Source: Pseudomonas sp. Q1-7
GTDB taxonomy: Bacteria; Pseudomonadota; Gammaproteobacteria; Pseudomonadales; Pseudomonadaceae
Length of the DNA stretch: 64,000 nt
Reading direction: 5' to 3'
NCBI RefSeq assembly: GCF_028010285.1
Contig: NZ_CP116304.1
Span: 137,501-201,500 of the forward strand
The notes beneath the pieces were generated by a model. It was not told the DNA's origin. It ran no database searches and was given only the letters and a program-made list of their open reading frames with translations. Shown piece by piece: positions 55,182 to 64,000 of the stretch. The first letter of the stretch is position 1. Every line of letters begins with the position of its first letter. Position numbers and translations under genes: made by a program.

Positions 55182-56243
55182 ATGACTCCGGATCAAAGAT
55201 TCGCCCGTCGGGTCCAGGCGGCTATCGTCCTGTTCGTCCTGCTGTTCGCCTACTTCCTGGTGGCGGACCTGTGGATGCCCATTACGCCCCAGGCACAGTT
55301 GACCCGCCCGGTGCTGCGCATCGCCGCGCGGGTGGATGGCCAGGTGCTGGACGTGGTCGTAGCCAACAACCAGCACGTCGAGGCTGGCGAACTGCTGTTC
55401 CGCCTGGACCCCGAGCCCTATCGCCTCGCCGTGCAGTCCGCCGAACTGGCGTTGGAGCAGGCCGGGCAGGACAACCGCCAGCTCGATGCCAGCATCGCCG
55501 CCGCCCGTGCCGACCAGGCTGCCGCCCGGGCGTCGGCCAGCGAGTTGCAGCGCGAGACCGACCGCCTTGCTCGCCTGGTGCGGAGCCAGCACGTGTCACG
55601 CCAGCTCTATGAGCAGACCGAAGCCCGGCGCGAGGCCGCCGAGGCACGGTTGGCCGCGGCCGGGGCACAAATTCGCGAACTGCTCGCCCGGCGCGGCGCG
55701 GCGGGCAAAGACAACCTGCGCCTGCGCCAGGCGCGCAATACCCTGGAGCAGGCCCGCCTGCGGCTGGCCTACAGCGAAATTCGCGCCGAGCGCGCCGGCA
55801 CCCTGAGCAACCTGCAGCTCTCCGCGGGCGCCTTTCTCCACGCAGGCAGCCCGGTCGCCGCGCTGGTGGCGGACGAGGCGGACATCAGCGCCGACTTCCG
55901 CGAAAAAGCCCTGCGCTACGTGCGCCTGGACGATAGCGCCTCGGTGGTCTTCGACGCGCTGCCCGGGCAGATCTTCGGGGCCAGGGTCAGCGCTATCGAC
56001 GCCGGTGTGAAGGAAGGTCAGCTGGACGCCAACGGTGAGCTCGCCGCCCCCGCGATATCCGACCGCTGGGTGCGTGATGCCCAGCGCCAACGCCTGCATG
56101 TCAGTCTCACCGAACAACTGCCCCAGGCCCTGCCCAGCGGCGCCAAGGCCACGGTACAGCTCTACCCGCGCGATTCGCACCTGGCGGACCTGTTCGGCCA
56201 CCTGCAGATCGCCCTGATCAGCATCCTGCACTACCTGTACTGA
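55182..56243 (+). CDS. HlyD-family membrane-fusion protein (AaeA-like)
   Basis: 353 residues: one N-terminal membrane helix (IVLFVLLFAYFLVADLWMPI), a lipoyl-type region (GQVLDVVVANNQHVEAGELL) and a helical hairpin of about 90 residues. This is the periplasmic adaptor of an exporter, and its partner is the DUF2955 gene 4 bp downstream. Together they resemble the AaeAB aromatic-acid efflux pair of enterobacteria. Confidence 0.88.
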   Translation: MTPDQRFARRVQAAIVLFVLLFAYFLVADLWMPITPQAQLTRPVLRIAARVDGQVLDVVVANNQHVEAGELLFRLDPEPYRLAVQSAELALEQAGQDNRQLDASIAAARADQAAARASASELQRETDRLARLVRSQHVSRQLYEQTEARREAAEARLAAAGAQIRELLARRGAAGKDNLRLRQARNTLEQARLRLAYSEIRAERAGTLSNLQLSAGAFLHAGSPVAALVADEADISADFREKALRYVRLDDSASVVFDALPGQIFGARVSAIDAGVKEGQLDANGELAAPAISDRWVRDAQRQRLHVSLTEQLPQALPSGAKATVQLYPRDSHLADLFGHLQIALISILHYLY

Positions 56244-56247
56244 TCCC

Positions 56248-57276
56248 ATGAACCGGCGAACCGTCCTGACCGAGAATGATCTGCGCCAGTGCCTGCGCCT
56301 GGCCGGCGGCGGCACCCTGGGGCTGTTCCTCTGCAAGCTGATGGGTTGGGACAACGGCGCCTTCTTCTGCGTTTATCCCATGCTGCTGCTCGGCCTCACG
56401 CCCAGCATCAATGCCCATGTGGTGCGCCAGTTCCTGCTGCAGGCGCTGGTGGTCAGCGGCGAGGTGCTGTTGATCTACGGCCTGTTCGGCGACCGCCCGC
56501 AGCTGATAGTGCCGCTGGCCTTCCTCGGCTTTCTCTGGCGTTTCCGCCTGATGGCCCAGGGGCCGCTGTTCATGTTCGGCGCCCTGGGCTGCGTGTTCCT
56601 CTCCATGCAACTGCACTTCGCCAGTTACCCGGACACCCACCTCTACGACCTGGTTGCCAGCAACCTGGTGGCCGCCGGCCTCACCGTGCTCATCGCCTGG
56701 CTGATGTTCTGGCTGTTTCCCGATGCCGAACCGCGCCCACCCCGGCCGGCGCCGGCGAAGGACCTGCCCAGCCAGCGCCACGAAGCGGTGCTTGGCGCCA
56801 GCATTGCCACCCTGTCGTTCATCCTGTTCCAGAGCTTCGACCTGCGCGATTCGCTGTCGGCCCAGGTGGCGTCGATCCTGGTGCTGTTCCCCATGCACTG
56901 GAACGGCATCCGCTTCGCCGGCCGCATTCGTGCCCTCGGCACCCTGCTCGGCTGCGCCCTCGGGCTGCTGCTGCAACTGGTGCTCTACAGCCACTACGAC
57001 GTGCTGCCGCTGGTGACCCTGATGTACTGGACTGCCGCCTTCTGCTGCGCGCGGCTGCATGTGCTGGAGGGCGCGCAGGGCATTGGGTTCGGTGCCCTGA
57101 CGACCCTGGCCATCGTGTTCGGCCAGTACCTTACGCCGCAGCACGACGTGGTCTATTCCATCGCCTACCGCCTGAGCTCGGTGTGTGTCGCGGTGTTCCT
57201 CACCCTGGTGGCGGTGTTCGTCCTGCACCGGCTGCTGAACCGTTTTCCTGCCTTCCGTCATGCCAGTCACGGCTGA
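56248..57276 (+). CDS. DUF2955/FUSC-like membrane protein (AaeB-like)
   Basis: 342 residues, many hydrophobic helices, and a hydrophilic linker in the middle (FPDAEPRPPRPAPAKDLPSQ). GWDNGAFFCVYPMLLLGLTP SINAHVVRQF is the DUF2955/FUSC N-terminal region. It is the inner-membrane pump of the HlyD-type adaptor immediately upstream. Substrate likely a hydrophobic acid; not established. Confidence 0.82.
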   Translation: MNRRTVLTENDLRQCLRLAGGGTLGLFLCKLMGWDNGAFFCVYPMLLLGLTPSINAHVVRQFLLQALVVSGEVLLIYGLFGDRPQLIVPLAFLGFLWRFRLMAQGPLFMFGALGCVFLSMQLHFASYPDTHLYDLVASNLVAAGLTVLIAWLMFWLFPDAEPRPPRPAPAKDLPSQRHEAVLGASIATLSFILFQSFDLRDSLSAQVASILVLFPMHWNGIRFAGRIRALGTLLGCALGLLLQLVLYSHYDVLPLVTLMYWTAAFCCARLHVLEGAQGIGFGALTTLAIVFGQYLTPQHDVVYSIAYRLSSVCVAVFLTLVAVFVLHRLLNRFPAFRHASHG

Positions 57277-57351
57277 CCGTCGGCTCGATTGCCGGCCGCA
57301 CTTTTGCCTGCCTAATCTGTCGAAGGCAGGTCTCTTGAAGGTAGTGGCCGA

Positions 57352-58323
57352 ATGGAAACGTCCCTCGACGCCCCCAGCGAACTGGAAAAACTGACCCTTG
57401 CCCTGCTCCACAGCCGGGGCGAGGTGGAGCGTCTGCGCGAGCGCGAAGCCATCTTCAGCAGCCTGCTGGGTGGCGTGAATGCGGTGCTCTGGGCCTTCGA
57501 CTGGCAAGCCCAGCGGGTCATCTATGTGAGCCCGGCCTACGAACGCCTATTCGGCCGTTCCGCCGCGCTGCTGCTGGCGGACTACAACGAATGGCGCAAC
57601 TGCATCTACCCCGACGACCTGGACTACGCCGCACAGAGCTTTGCCGAGGTGCTGGAGAAGGGCGCCATCGAAGCCCGCGAGTACCGCATCATCCGCGCCG
57701 ACGGCCAACTGCGCTGGATCAGTGACAAATGCTTCATCAGCCAGCGTGGTGGCGAGAACCAGCCGACCATCGTCGTCGGCATCGCCGAAGACATTACCGA
57801 GAAGAAGCAGCTGGAAGGCGAACTGCACCGCCTGGCCACCACCGATGTGTTGACCAAGAGCAGCAACCGCCGGCACTTCTTCGAATGCGCTGAACGCGAG
57901 TTCGCGCATTCCGTGCAGTTCGGCAGCCCGCTGGCCTTCATCCTGCTGGACATCGATGACTTCAAGCAGATCAACGATACCCACGGCCACCAGATGGGCG
58001 ACCAGGTGCTGCAGCGTATCGCCCAGTGCGGCGCCAACGCCCTGCGCCGGGGCGACCTGTTCGGCCGCATCGGCGGCGAGGAGTTCGCCGCGCTGCTGCC
58101 CGGCTGCCCGCCCGACCTGGCCCGGCAAATCGCCGAGCGGCTGCAGCGGGAAGTACAGCGGCTGGGCTTCACCTGCGGGCGCAAGAGTTTTGGCGTTACC
58201 GTCAGCCAGGGCCTGGCCAGCCTGCGCGATGACGGCAGCCTCGACAGCCTCTACGCCCGCGCCGACGCGGCGATGTACAAGGCCAAGCGCAGCGGCAAGA
58301 ACCAGATCGTCCTGGCGGATTGA
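57352..58323 (+). CDS. PAS-GGDEF diguanylate cyclase
   Basis: 323 residues: a PAS domain (LLGGVNAVLWAFDWQAQRVI, then YVSPAYERLFGRSAALLLAD), and a GGDEF domain whose active site reads GGEEF (GRIGGEEFAALLPG), intact for cyclase activity. No transmembrane segment is predicted. It makes c-di-GMP in response to a cytoplasmic signal. Confidence 0.88.
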   Translation: METSLDAPSELEKLTLALLHSRGEVERLREREAIFSSLLGGVNAVLWAFDWQAQRVIYVSPAYERLFGRSAALLLADYNEWRNCIYPDDLDYAAQSFAEVLEKGAIEAREYRIIRADGQLRWISDKCFISQRGGENQPTIVVGIAEDITEKKQLEGELHRLATTDVLTKSSNRRHFFECAEREFAHSVQFGSPLAFILLDIDDFKQINDTHGHQMGDQVLQRIAQCGANALRRGDLFGRIGGEEFAALLPGCPPDLARQIAERLQREVQRLGFTCGRKSFGVTVSQGLASLRDDGSLDSLYARADAAMYKAKRSGKNQIVLAD

Positions 58324-58361
58324 GCGCGGCGGCGAGCATCGTCCTGCTAGGCAGGCTTATT

Positions 58362-58376
58362 TGATAAGCATTATCA
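58362..58376. promoter_or_regulatory. Fur box upstream of fecI
   Basis: TGATAA-GCA-TTATCA is an exact inverted repeat and matches the core of the Fur consensus GATAATGATAATCATTATC well. It lies 42 bp before the FecI start, in position to repress the sigma-factor unit when iron is plentiful. Confidence 0.8.
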
Positions 58377-58418
58377 TTTGAGGCCTTTCTTCTCCTATGC
58401 GCCTGCCTGGCTCCCGTC

Positions 58419-59012
58419 ATGTCCGATTCCCCACTCCCGGTCGATGCCGCGCCAAGCGACGCTTGCGTGCCCGGCGAGCCTGCGCGCCGGGAGGATTTCC
58501 TGCGGACCTTCCTGTCCCGTCGCCAACAGATGGAGGCTCTGGTCGGGCGCAAGGTCGGCTGCCGCGCCACCGCGGCTGACCTGGTGCAGGAGTTGTTTCT
58601 GCGTTTCTGGCGGCGTCCCGAGACGCCGGTGGAAGACCTGGGCAGTTACCTGCTGCGCAGCGCCCACAACATGGCGATCGACCATATGCGCAGCGAAGGA
58701 TCGCGCACTCGCGCCGAAAGCGCCCTGCTGCCGGAGCAGCATTTGGCCGAGCCGTCCTCGCCCGAGTCCGCGCTGGAAGCTGGCAGTGAACTGCGCCATG
58801 TGGAAGCGGCGCTGCGCAACCTGCCCGAGCGCACGCGGCAGATCTTCCTGCTCAACCGCATCCACGGGCGTACCTACGGCGAGATCGCCCGCGCCATGGG
58901 CCTGACCCAGAGCGCCGTGGAAAAACATATGATGCGCGCCCTGGATGTCTGCAAGGCGAGCCTCGCCGAGGTCGCACAGGCTCATCACCACACCCGGAGC
59001 ATCACGTCATGA
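58419..59012 (+). CDS. ECF sigma factor, FecI type
   Basis: 197 residues: region 2 (ATAADLVQELFLRFWRRPET, AHNMAIDHMRSEGSR) and region 4 (LRNLPERTRQIFLLNRIHGR TYGEIARAMGLTQSAVEKHM) of ECF sigma-70. FecI-type sigma factors direct transcription of TonB-dependent siderophore receptors. Its stop overlaps the FecR start by 4 bp (ATGA), and a Fur box lies upstream. The receptor gene starts about 245 bp after the FecR stop. Confidence 0.92.
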   Translation: MSDSPLPVDAAPSDACVPGEPARREDFLRTFLSRRQQMEALVGRKVGCRATAADLVQELFLRFWRRPETPVEDLGSYLLRSAHNMAIDHMRSEGSRTRAESALLPEQHLAEPSSPESALEAGSELRHVEAALRNLPERTRQIFLLNRIHGRTYGEIARAMGLTQSAVEKHMMRALDVCKASLAEVAQAHHHTRSITS

Positions 59013-60013
59013 GCCTCACGCCACCGCCCTTGCACGCCGTCGACGGCGACCGCGAGCCCGACCTCGACCAGGTCGCCTGGCTCTGGCTCGGGCGGCTGCA
59101 GGGTCAGCCGGAGCCGGCCTTGCGCAAGGCGTTCGAGACCTGGCTGTATGCCGCACCGGAACATGTGGATGCCTACACCCGCGCCCAGGACCTCTGGTGC
59201 CTGACCCAGACCGGCGCGTCGCGCCTGGCAGTGGATGAGGCGCAGAGCCTGGATGCCCTGCTGGCGCGCATGGCTGCCCCGCCGCGTCGCCGTTCCGCGC
59301 GCTGGATCGCGGCGCTGGCCATGGCCGCCAGCGTGCTGCTGATGACCTGGGTCGGCGGCTGGCAGCCCCTGGATCGATTGGATGACCTCGGGGCCGATTA
59401 CGTCTCCGCCCCGGGCGAAGTACGCGAAGTCACCCTGGCCGATGGTTCGCGGATCACGCTGGACGCTGACAGCGCGCTGGCCGTGCGCTACGGCACCTAT
59501 GCCCGGGAGGTGGAACTGCGGCGCGGGGCGGCCTACTTCAGGGTCACGCCGGGGCAAGTGCCGTTCGTGGTGGCGGCCCATGGCGGTGAGGCGCGGGTGC
59601 TCGGCACCCGCTTCGAAGTACGCCTGCGGCCGGCCGGTGCGCGGGTCACGGTGGAGCAGGGCCGCGTCGGTGTGCGCGCCCGCCCTGACGGCGTGCAGCA
59701 GATTCTGGGGGCCGGTCAGCAGGTCGCCTTCGCCAACGGTGAAGCCGGTCGAGTGGCGACGGTGGATACGGCGGCGCAGCTCGCCTGGCGGGAAGGCCGC
59801 CTGAGCTTCTATCGCGCGCCCTTGGGCGAAGTGCTGGCCGAACTGGATCGCTATTACCCGGGCCGCATCCTCCTGCTCGACCGCGAACTGGCCGACAAGC
59901 GCATCAGCGGCAGCTTCCCCAGCCACGACCCGGCGGCGGTGCTCACCTCGCTGCAGGCGGTGGTGGGTTTCAAGCAGGATGAACTGTTGGGGCGAGTGAT
60001 GATCCTGCGCTGA
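59009..60013 (+). CDS. FecR-family anti-sigma regulator
   Basis: 334 residues. An N-terminal cytoplasmic region with the DUF4880-type helix (VAWLWLGRLQGQPEPALRKA FETWLYA), a single membrane helix near residues 90-110 (WIAALAMAASVLLMTWVGGW) and a periplasmic FecR domain (GSRITLDADSALAVRYG, GTRFEVRLRPAGARVTVEQG). It relays the receptor signal to the FecI sigma factor. Confidence 0.92.
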   Translation: MSLTPPPLHAVDGDREPDLDQVAWLWLGRLQGQPEPALRKAFETWLYAAPEHVDAYTRAQDLWCLTQTGASRLAVDEAQSLDALLARMAAPPRRRSARWIAALAMAASVLLMTWVGGWQPLDRLDDLGADYVSAPGEVREVTLADGSRITLDADSALAVRYGTYAREVELRRGAAYFRVTPGQVPFVVAAHGGEARVLGTRFEVRLRPAGARVTVEQGRVGVRARPDGVQQILGAGQQVAFANGEAGRVATVDTAAQLAWREGRLSFYRAPLGEVLAELDRYYPGRILLLDRELADKRISGSFPSHDPAAVLTSLQAVVGFKQDELLGRVMILR

Positions 60014-60036
60014 GGCGCGGTCCGTCTCCAATCTCT

Positions 60037-60134
60037 TGTGGGGGCGAATTCAATCGCTAAGCAGACCGAAGGTATGCCCTACGCGCTTCCAGGGGGCAGC
60101 TGCGCTGCCCATAGCGAATGAATTCGCCCCCACA
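60037..60134. repeat. REP-like inverted repeat (FecR-receptor gap)
   Basis: TGTGGGGGCGAATTCAATCG and CGAATGAATTCGCCCCCACA are inverted copies about 60 bp apart. It is the same family as the element at 40699-40793. Confidence 0.85.
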
Positions 60135-60257
60135 GAGAAGCGCTCCCCGGAAATTTTTAGTATTCCCACTGAGGTACTTCATGTCGGCATCCGTGTAGTG
60201 CTTGAAATGCGAGTAATTCGCAATAGAGAAGCCACTACATCCAGGGTGCGGGAATTC

Positions 60258-62672
60258 ATGAAGTACAGGACAAAGCGGGTGCGGGATGGTGTGTTCGGGG
60301 GCCTGGGGATGGCTTCGTTGCTGGTGGCCGGGCCCCTGCTGCTGACTGCGGGGGCGGCCCAGGCCGAGGCCACGGCCGCCGCCCATGAATTCGATATCCC
60401 GGCCCAGCCGCTGCCCCTGGCGCTGGACGCCTTCAGCCGCGTTACCGGCCTCAGCGTGGTCTACACCCAGGATGCGCCGTACGGCGTGAAGGCCCCGGCG
60501 GTGCGGGGGCGAATGAGCACCGCCGAGGCCCTCGGTCGTCTGCTCGCCGGTTCCGGCCTCACCTGGCGCCAGCTCGGCGCCGACACCCTGACTCTGGAGC
60601 CCGCCGGCAACGATGGCGCGATGAAGCTCGACGCGGTGAACATCGATTCGCGCCTGGTCCAGGTCGGCAGCTACCAGCCGCCGCCGGTGACCGCGATCAT
60701 GCGCTCCGAGGCGCCGCTGCTGGAGATTCCCCAGGCCGTGGCCGTAGTGCCGTCTCAGGTGCTGGCGGACCAGCAGCCGCAGCATCTTGACGACGCGCTC
60801 TACAACGTCAGTGGCATCACCCAGGCGAACACCCTCGGTAGCACCCTGGACGCGGTGATGAAGCGCGGTTTTGGCGACAACCGCGACGGCTCCATCCTGC
60901 GCGACGGCATGCGCACCATCCAGGGCCGCAACTTGACCGCCACCGCCGACCGCGTCGAAGTGCTCAAGGGGCCCGCCTCCATGCTCTACGGCATTCTCGA
61001 CCCGGGCGGCGTGATCAACGTCATCAGCAAGAAGCCGCAGCTCGAGGCCTACCACGCCATCACCGGCCGCGCGTCCACCTATGGCGATGGCAAGAACGGC
61101 AGCGGCGGACAGTTGGATGTGACCGGCCCGCTCGGGGACACCGGCCTGGCCTATCGGCTGATCGCGGACTATGACGATGCCGATTACTGGCGCAACTTCG
61201 GCCACAGCCGCGAGAAGACCATCGCCCCCTCCATCGCCTGGTTCGGCGAGGACACCACAGTCAACCTCAGCTACGAACACCGCGAGTACAGCGTGCCCTT
61301 CGACCGCGGCACGGTGATCGACCCGCGCACCAACAAGCCGCTGAACATCCCCGCAGAGCGCCGCCTGGACGAGCCCTACAACAGCACCGAGGGCCGCTCC
61401 GACCTGACTATCTTCGACCTGTCGCACCGCCTCAGCGAAGACTGGAAGGCGCACTTCGCCTACAGCTACAACCGCGATACCTACGATGACTACCAGGCGC
61501 GGGTGATCAACATCAACACCAGCAACGGCACCGTCGGCCGTCGTCTCGATGGCACCCGTGGCGCGGTGAGCACCGAGCATTTCGCCACCTTCGACCTGGA
61601 CGGCAAAATCGACCTCGGCGACATGCGCCACGACCTGCTGATGGGCGTGGATCACGAATACCGCAAGTTCTACCGCGAAGACCTGATCCGCCAGAACACC
61701 ACGCGCCGGCTGAACTACAACGACCCGGTGTACGGCCAGGTGCCGGTGCCCACTACAGTGATCGCCCGCGACAGCGACCAGACCGACCGCATCGAGACCC
61801 AGTCGGCCTTCATCCAGGATTCGGTGCACCTGACCGACCGCTGGATCTTCGTCGCCGGTGCCCGTTACCAGCTCTACGACCAGTTCGCCGGGCGTGGCCG
61901 CCCCTTCCAGGCGAACACCGATATCGACGGCCAGACCTGGGTGCCGCGCGCCGGCCTGGTCTACCAATGGGGCGATACGCTGTCCTTCTACGGCGGCTAC
62001 AGCGAGTCGTTCAAACCCAACTCCACCATCGCTCCCCTCACCGGCGGCGCGTCCATCAACGGTCTCGACCCGGAAGAGGGCAAGAGCTGGGAGATCGGCG
62101 CCAAGCTCGACATTCCCGGGCGTCTCACTGGCACCCTGGCGCTGTTCGACATCGACAAGTCCAATGTGCTGGTGACCCAGACCGTCAACGGCGAAACCGT
62201 CGCCAGCACCGCCGGCGAAGTGCGTTCAAGGGGTGTCGAGCTGGACCTCTCCGGCCAACTCACCGACGACCTCAGCCTGATCGGCAGCTATGCCTTCATC
62301 GACGCCGAGGTGACCAAGGACCCAGTGCTGGAAGGCAATCGCCTGCAGAACGTCGCGCGCCATACCGGCTCGCTCTCGGCGGTCTACGACTTCGGCCCGC
62401 TGTTCGAGGGCGACCGCCTGCGCGCCGGCTTCGGCGCCCGCTACACGGGCAAACGCGCCGGCGATGCCGAGAACACCTTCGACCTGGATGCCTACACCGT
62501 GGCCGACGCCTTCGCCAGCTACGAAACGCCCTTGGGCGAGAACCGCCTCAAGCTCCAGCTCAATGTGAAGAACCTGTTCGACAAGACCTACTACAGCTCG
62601 GCAGTGAACAACCTCAACGTCTCCATCGGCGATCCGCGGTTGGTGCAGGTGTCCACCACCCTGGAGTTTTGA
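60258..62672 (+). CDS. TonB-dependent siderophore receptor with STN signalling domain
   Basis: 804 residues. A signal peptide (ending ...GAAQA/EA) precedes an STN domain (FDIPAQPLPLALDAFSRVTG LSVVYTQDAPYGVK), which contacts FecR. Then come the TonB-box/plug (EIPQAVAVVPSQVLADQQPQ, MLYGILDPGGVINVISKKPQ) and a 22-strand barrel ending VSTTLEF. The chosen ATG (MKYRTKRVRDG) gives a proper signal peptide; the frame is open further upstream into a REP element. This is a ferrisiderophore transducer (FpvA/FiuA/FoxA class); the siderophore is not determined. Confidence 0.92.
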   Translation: MKYRTKRVRDGVFGGLGMASLLVAGPLLLTAGAAQAEATAAAHEFDIPAQPLPLALDAFSRVTGLSVVYTQDAPYGVKAPAVRGRMSTAEALGRLLAGSGLTWRQLGADTLTLEPAGNDGAMKLDAVNIDSRLVQVGSYQPPPVTAIMRSEAPLLEIPQAVAVVPSQVLADQQPQHLDDALYNVSGITQANTLGSTLDAVMKRGFGDNRDGSILRDGMRTIQGRNLTATADRVEVLKGPASMLYGILDPGGVINVISKKPQLEAYHAITGRASTYGDGKNGSGGQLDVTGPLGDTGLAYRLIADYDDADYWRNFGHSREKTIAPSIAWFGEDTTVNLSYEHREYSVPFDRGTVIDPRTNKPLNIPAERRLDEPYNSTEGRSDLTIFDLSHRLSEDWKAHFAYSYNRDTYDDYQARVININTSNGTVGRRLDGTRGAVSTEHFATFDLDGKIDLGDMRHDLLMGVDHEYRKFYREDLIRQNTTRRLNYNDPVYGQVPVPTTVIARDSDQTDRIETQSAFIQDSVHLTDRWIFVAGARYQLYDQFAGRGRPFQANTDIDGQTWVPRAGLVYQWGDTLSFYGGYSESFKPNSTIAPLTGGASINGLDPEEGKSWEIGAKLDIPGRLTGTLALFDIDKSNVLVTQTVNGETVASTAGEVRSRGVELDLSGQLTDDLSLIGSYAFIDAEVTKDPVLEGNRLQNVARHTGSLSAVYDFGPLFEGDRLRAGFGARYTGKRAGDAENTFDLDAYTVADAFASYETPLGENRLKLQLNVKNLFDKTYYSSAVNNLNVSIGDPRLVQVSTTLEF

Positions 62673-62720
62673 CCGCGCGGGGCGCTTGTGCAGGTTGGCG
62701 CCTCGCGGGAACGGACCTGG

Positions 62721-62785
62721 TGTGGGAGCGAATTCATTCGCGATAGGGCGCCACGGCCCGCTTCGCGAATAAATTCGCTCGTACA
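62721..62785. repeat. REP-like inverted repeat (receptor-mdcA gap)
   Basis: TGTGGGAGCGAATTCATTCG is mirrored by TTCGCGAATAAATTCGCTCG (one or two differences). Third member of the GCGAATTCATTCG family in this window. Confidence 0.85.
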
Positions 62786-62917
62786 AAAAAGCCTGGCTAC
62801 GCGCCCGGTGGAGGGATCGTTAACCTCAACGTAACTATCACGCCTCCAGCTTGATTGATGACCCACCGGTCACGCTCCTAAGGTTCGCTCCACGACAGCG
62901 GACCTCGTGGAGCCACC

Positions 62918-64000
62918 ATGACAACAAGACCCTCTCCCCCGCCGCAGTGGTCGCGCCGGCGCGCCGAAAAGCAGCGCCGTCTCGACCGGGTGCGCAACCT
63001 CGCCGACGGCGTGGTGCTGCCCAGCGAACGGATCGTCGAAGCCCTTGAAGCGCTGATCGCTCCCGGCGACCGTGTGGTGCTCGAAGGCAACAACCAGAAG
63101 CAGGCGGATTTCCTCTCCCGTTCCCTGGCCAAGGCCGACCCGGGCCGCCTGCACGACCTGCACATGATCATGCCCAGCGTCAGCCGCGCCGAGCATCTCG
63201 ACCTCTACGAGCGCGGCATCGCCCGCAAACTCGACTTCTCCTTCGCGGGCCCGCAGAGCCTGCGCATCGGCCAGTTGCTGGAAGACGGACTGCTGGAAGT
63301 CGGCGCCATTCACACGTACATCGAGCTCTACTCGCGCCTGCTGGTGGACCTCATCCCCAACGTCGCGCTGGTCGCCGGCTTCATGGCCGACCGTGAGGGC
63401 AACCTCTACACCGGCCCCAGCACCGAGGACACCCCGGCCCTGGTGGAACCCACCGCTTTCAGCGATGGCATCGTCATCGCCCAGGTCAACCAACTGGTGG
63501 ATGATGTGCGCGACCTGCCGCGGGTGGATATCCCGGCCTCCTGGGTCGACTTCGTGGTCGTCGCCGACCAGCCCTTCTACATCGAGCCGCTGTTCACCCG
63601 CGACCCGCGCCATATCAAGCCGGTGCACGTGTTGATGGCGATGATGGCGATCCGTGGCATCTACGAGAAACACCAGGTGCAGTCGCTCAATCACGGCATC
63701 GGCTTCAACACCGCCGCCATCGAGCTGATCCTGCCCACCTACGGCGAGTCCCTCGGCCTGAAAGGCAAGATCTGCCGCAACTGGACCCTCAACCCGCACC
63801 CGACGCTGATCCCCGCCATCGAGACCGGTTGGGTGGAAAGCGTGCACTGCTTCGGCACCGAGCTGGGCATGGAGGACTACATCGCCCAGCGCCCGGACGT
63901 GTTCTTCACCGGCCGCGACGGTTCCATGCGCTCGAACCGCATGATGTGCCAGCTGGCCGGTCAGTACGCCGTGGACCTGTTCATCGGCGCCACCCTGCAG
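62918..64000 (+). CDS. mdcA: Malonate decarboxylase alpha subunit (3' end beyond the window)
   Basis: The acyl-carrier-protein transferase subunit of malonate decarboxylase, which charges malonate on the MdcC ACP. The visible 361 codons begin with ATG (TTRPSPPPQWSRRRAEKQRR) and show LEGNNQKQADFLSRSLAKAD, IMPSVSRAEHLDLYERGIA, LDFSFAGPQSLRIGQLLEDG, GFMADREGNLYTGPSTEDTP and FFTGRDGSMRSNRMMCQLAG, a near match to MdcA proteins. The start lies in a Pseudomonas malonate-operon position. It runs off the right edge, so downstream mdcBCDE genes are outside. Confidence 0.93.
   Translation, partial: MTTRPSPPPQWSRRRAEKQRRLDRVRNLADGVVLPSERIVEALEALIAPGDRVVLEGNNQKQADFLSRSLAKADPGRLHDLHMIMPSVSRAEHLDLYERGIARKLDFSFAGPQSLRIGQLLEDGLLEVGAIHTYIELYSRLLVDLIPNVALVAGFMADREGNLYTGPSTEDTPALVEPTAFSDGIVIAQVNQLVDDVRDLPRVDIPASWVDFVVVADQPFYIEPLFTRDPRHIKPVHVLMAMMAIRGIYEKHQVQSLNHGIGFNTAAIELILPTYGESLGLKGKICRNWTLNPHPTLIPAIETGWVESVHCFGTELGMEDYIAQRPDVFFTGRDGSMRSNRMMCQLAGQYAVDLFIGATLQ

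Overview
The window is a 64 kb piece of a high-GC gammaproteobacterial chromosome, almost certainly Pseudomonas. It opens with the 3' part of a 23S rRNA and a 5S rRNA. It then carries typical Pseudomonas genes: gabDT, oscA-sbp-cysTWA, desA, two OprD-family porins, a FecI/FecR/TonB-receptor unit and mdcA. The order gabD-gabT ... cysAWT-sbp-oscA - PAS/GGDEF/EAL gene - desA - PAS/GGDEF gene - FecIR agrees with the P. aeruginosa order as I remember it; no comparison was run.

Layout. 1-1972: end of an rRNA operon. 2084-9676: asparaginase, a Pit phosphate transporter behind a three-unit Pho box, then an FAD amine/amino-acid oxidase, a cupin, an aromatic-type amino-acid permease and a PucR regulator, which look like one catabolic module. 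9849-21224: a catabolic cluster. A leftward operon encodes acyl-CoA dehydrogenase, class III CoA-transferase, enoyl-CoA hydratase, hydroxyacyl-CoA dehydrogenase, an OprD-type porin and a small protein. A divergent LysR gene and an MHS-type MFS transporter face it, followed by a second OprD-type porin next to a decayed copy of the small gene. Together they could take up an organic acid, activate it by CoA transfer and beta-oxidise it; no thiolase or CoA ligase is present. 21225-23204: a gene-poor stretch and an orphan LysR gene.

23265-31013: an integrated element of about 7.7 kb in tRNA-Arg(CCG). It has 24-bp flanking repeats, a tyrosine integrase beside the tRNA, a serine recombinase with candidate res repeats, an HUH-type Rep-like protein, two DNA-binding proteins, a PD-(D/E)XK-like protein and several exported proteins or lipoproteins of unknown function. 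The original terminator of the tRNA was left at the far end of the element. This is the least explained part of the window.

31334-45552: gabDT, an HDOD response regulator, an isomerase/SDR pair under a TetR regulator, a LysR/EamA pair, a passenger-less autotransporter barrel, a desaturase-rubredoxin operon with an AraC regulator, a Crp-family regulator and a DUF962 protein. 45705-53978: sulfate uptake operon (oscA-sbp-cysT-cysW-cysA), with remnants of a TauE/SafE permease and an ArsR regulator just downstream, then a c-di-GMP enzyme and desA. 54067-64000: an AaeAB-like efflux pair with its LysR regulator, a diguanylate cyclase, a Fur-controlled FecI-FecR-receptor unit, and the start of a malonate decarboxylase operon (mdcA, cut by the window end). 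REP-like inverted repeats lie in several gaps.

All assignments come from reading the translated sequences and recalled family motifs; no database search was possible.
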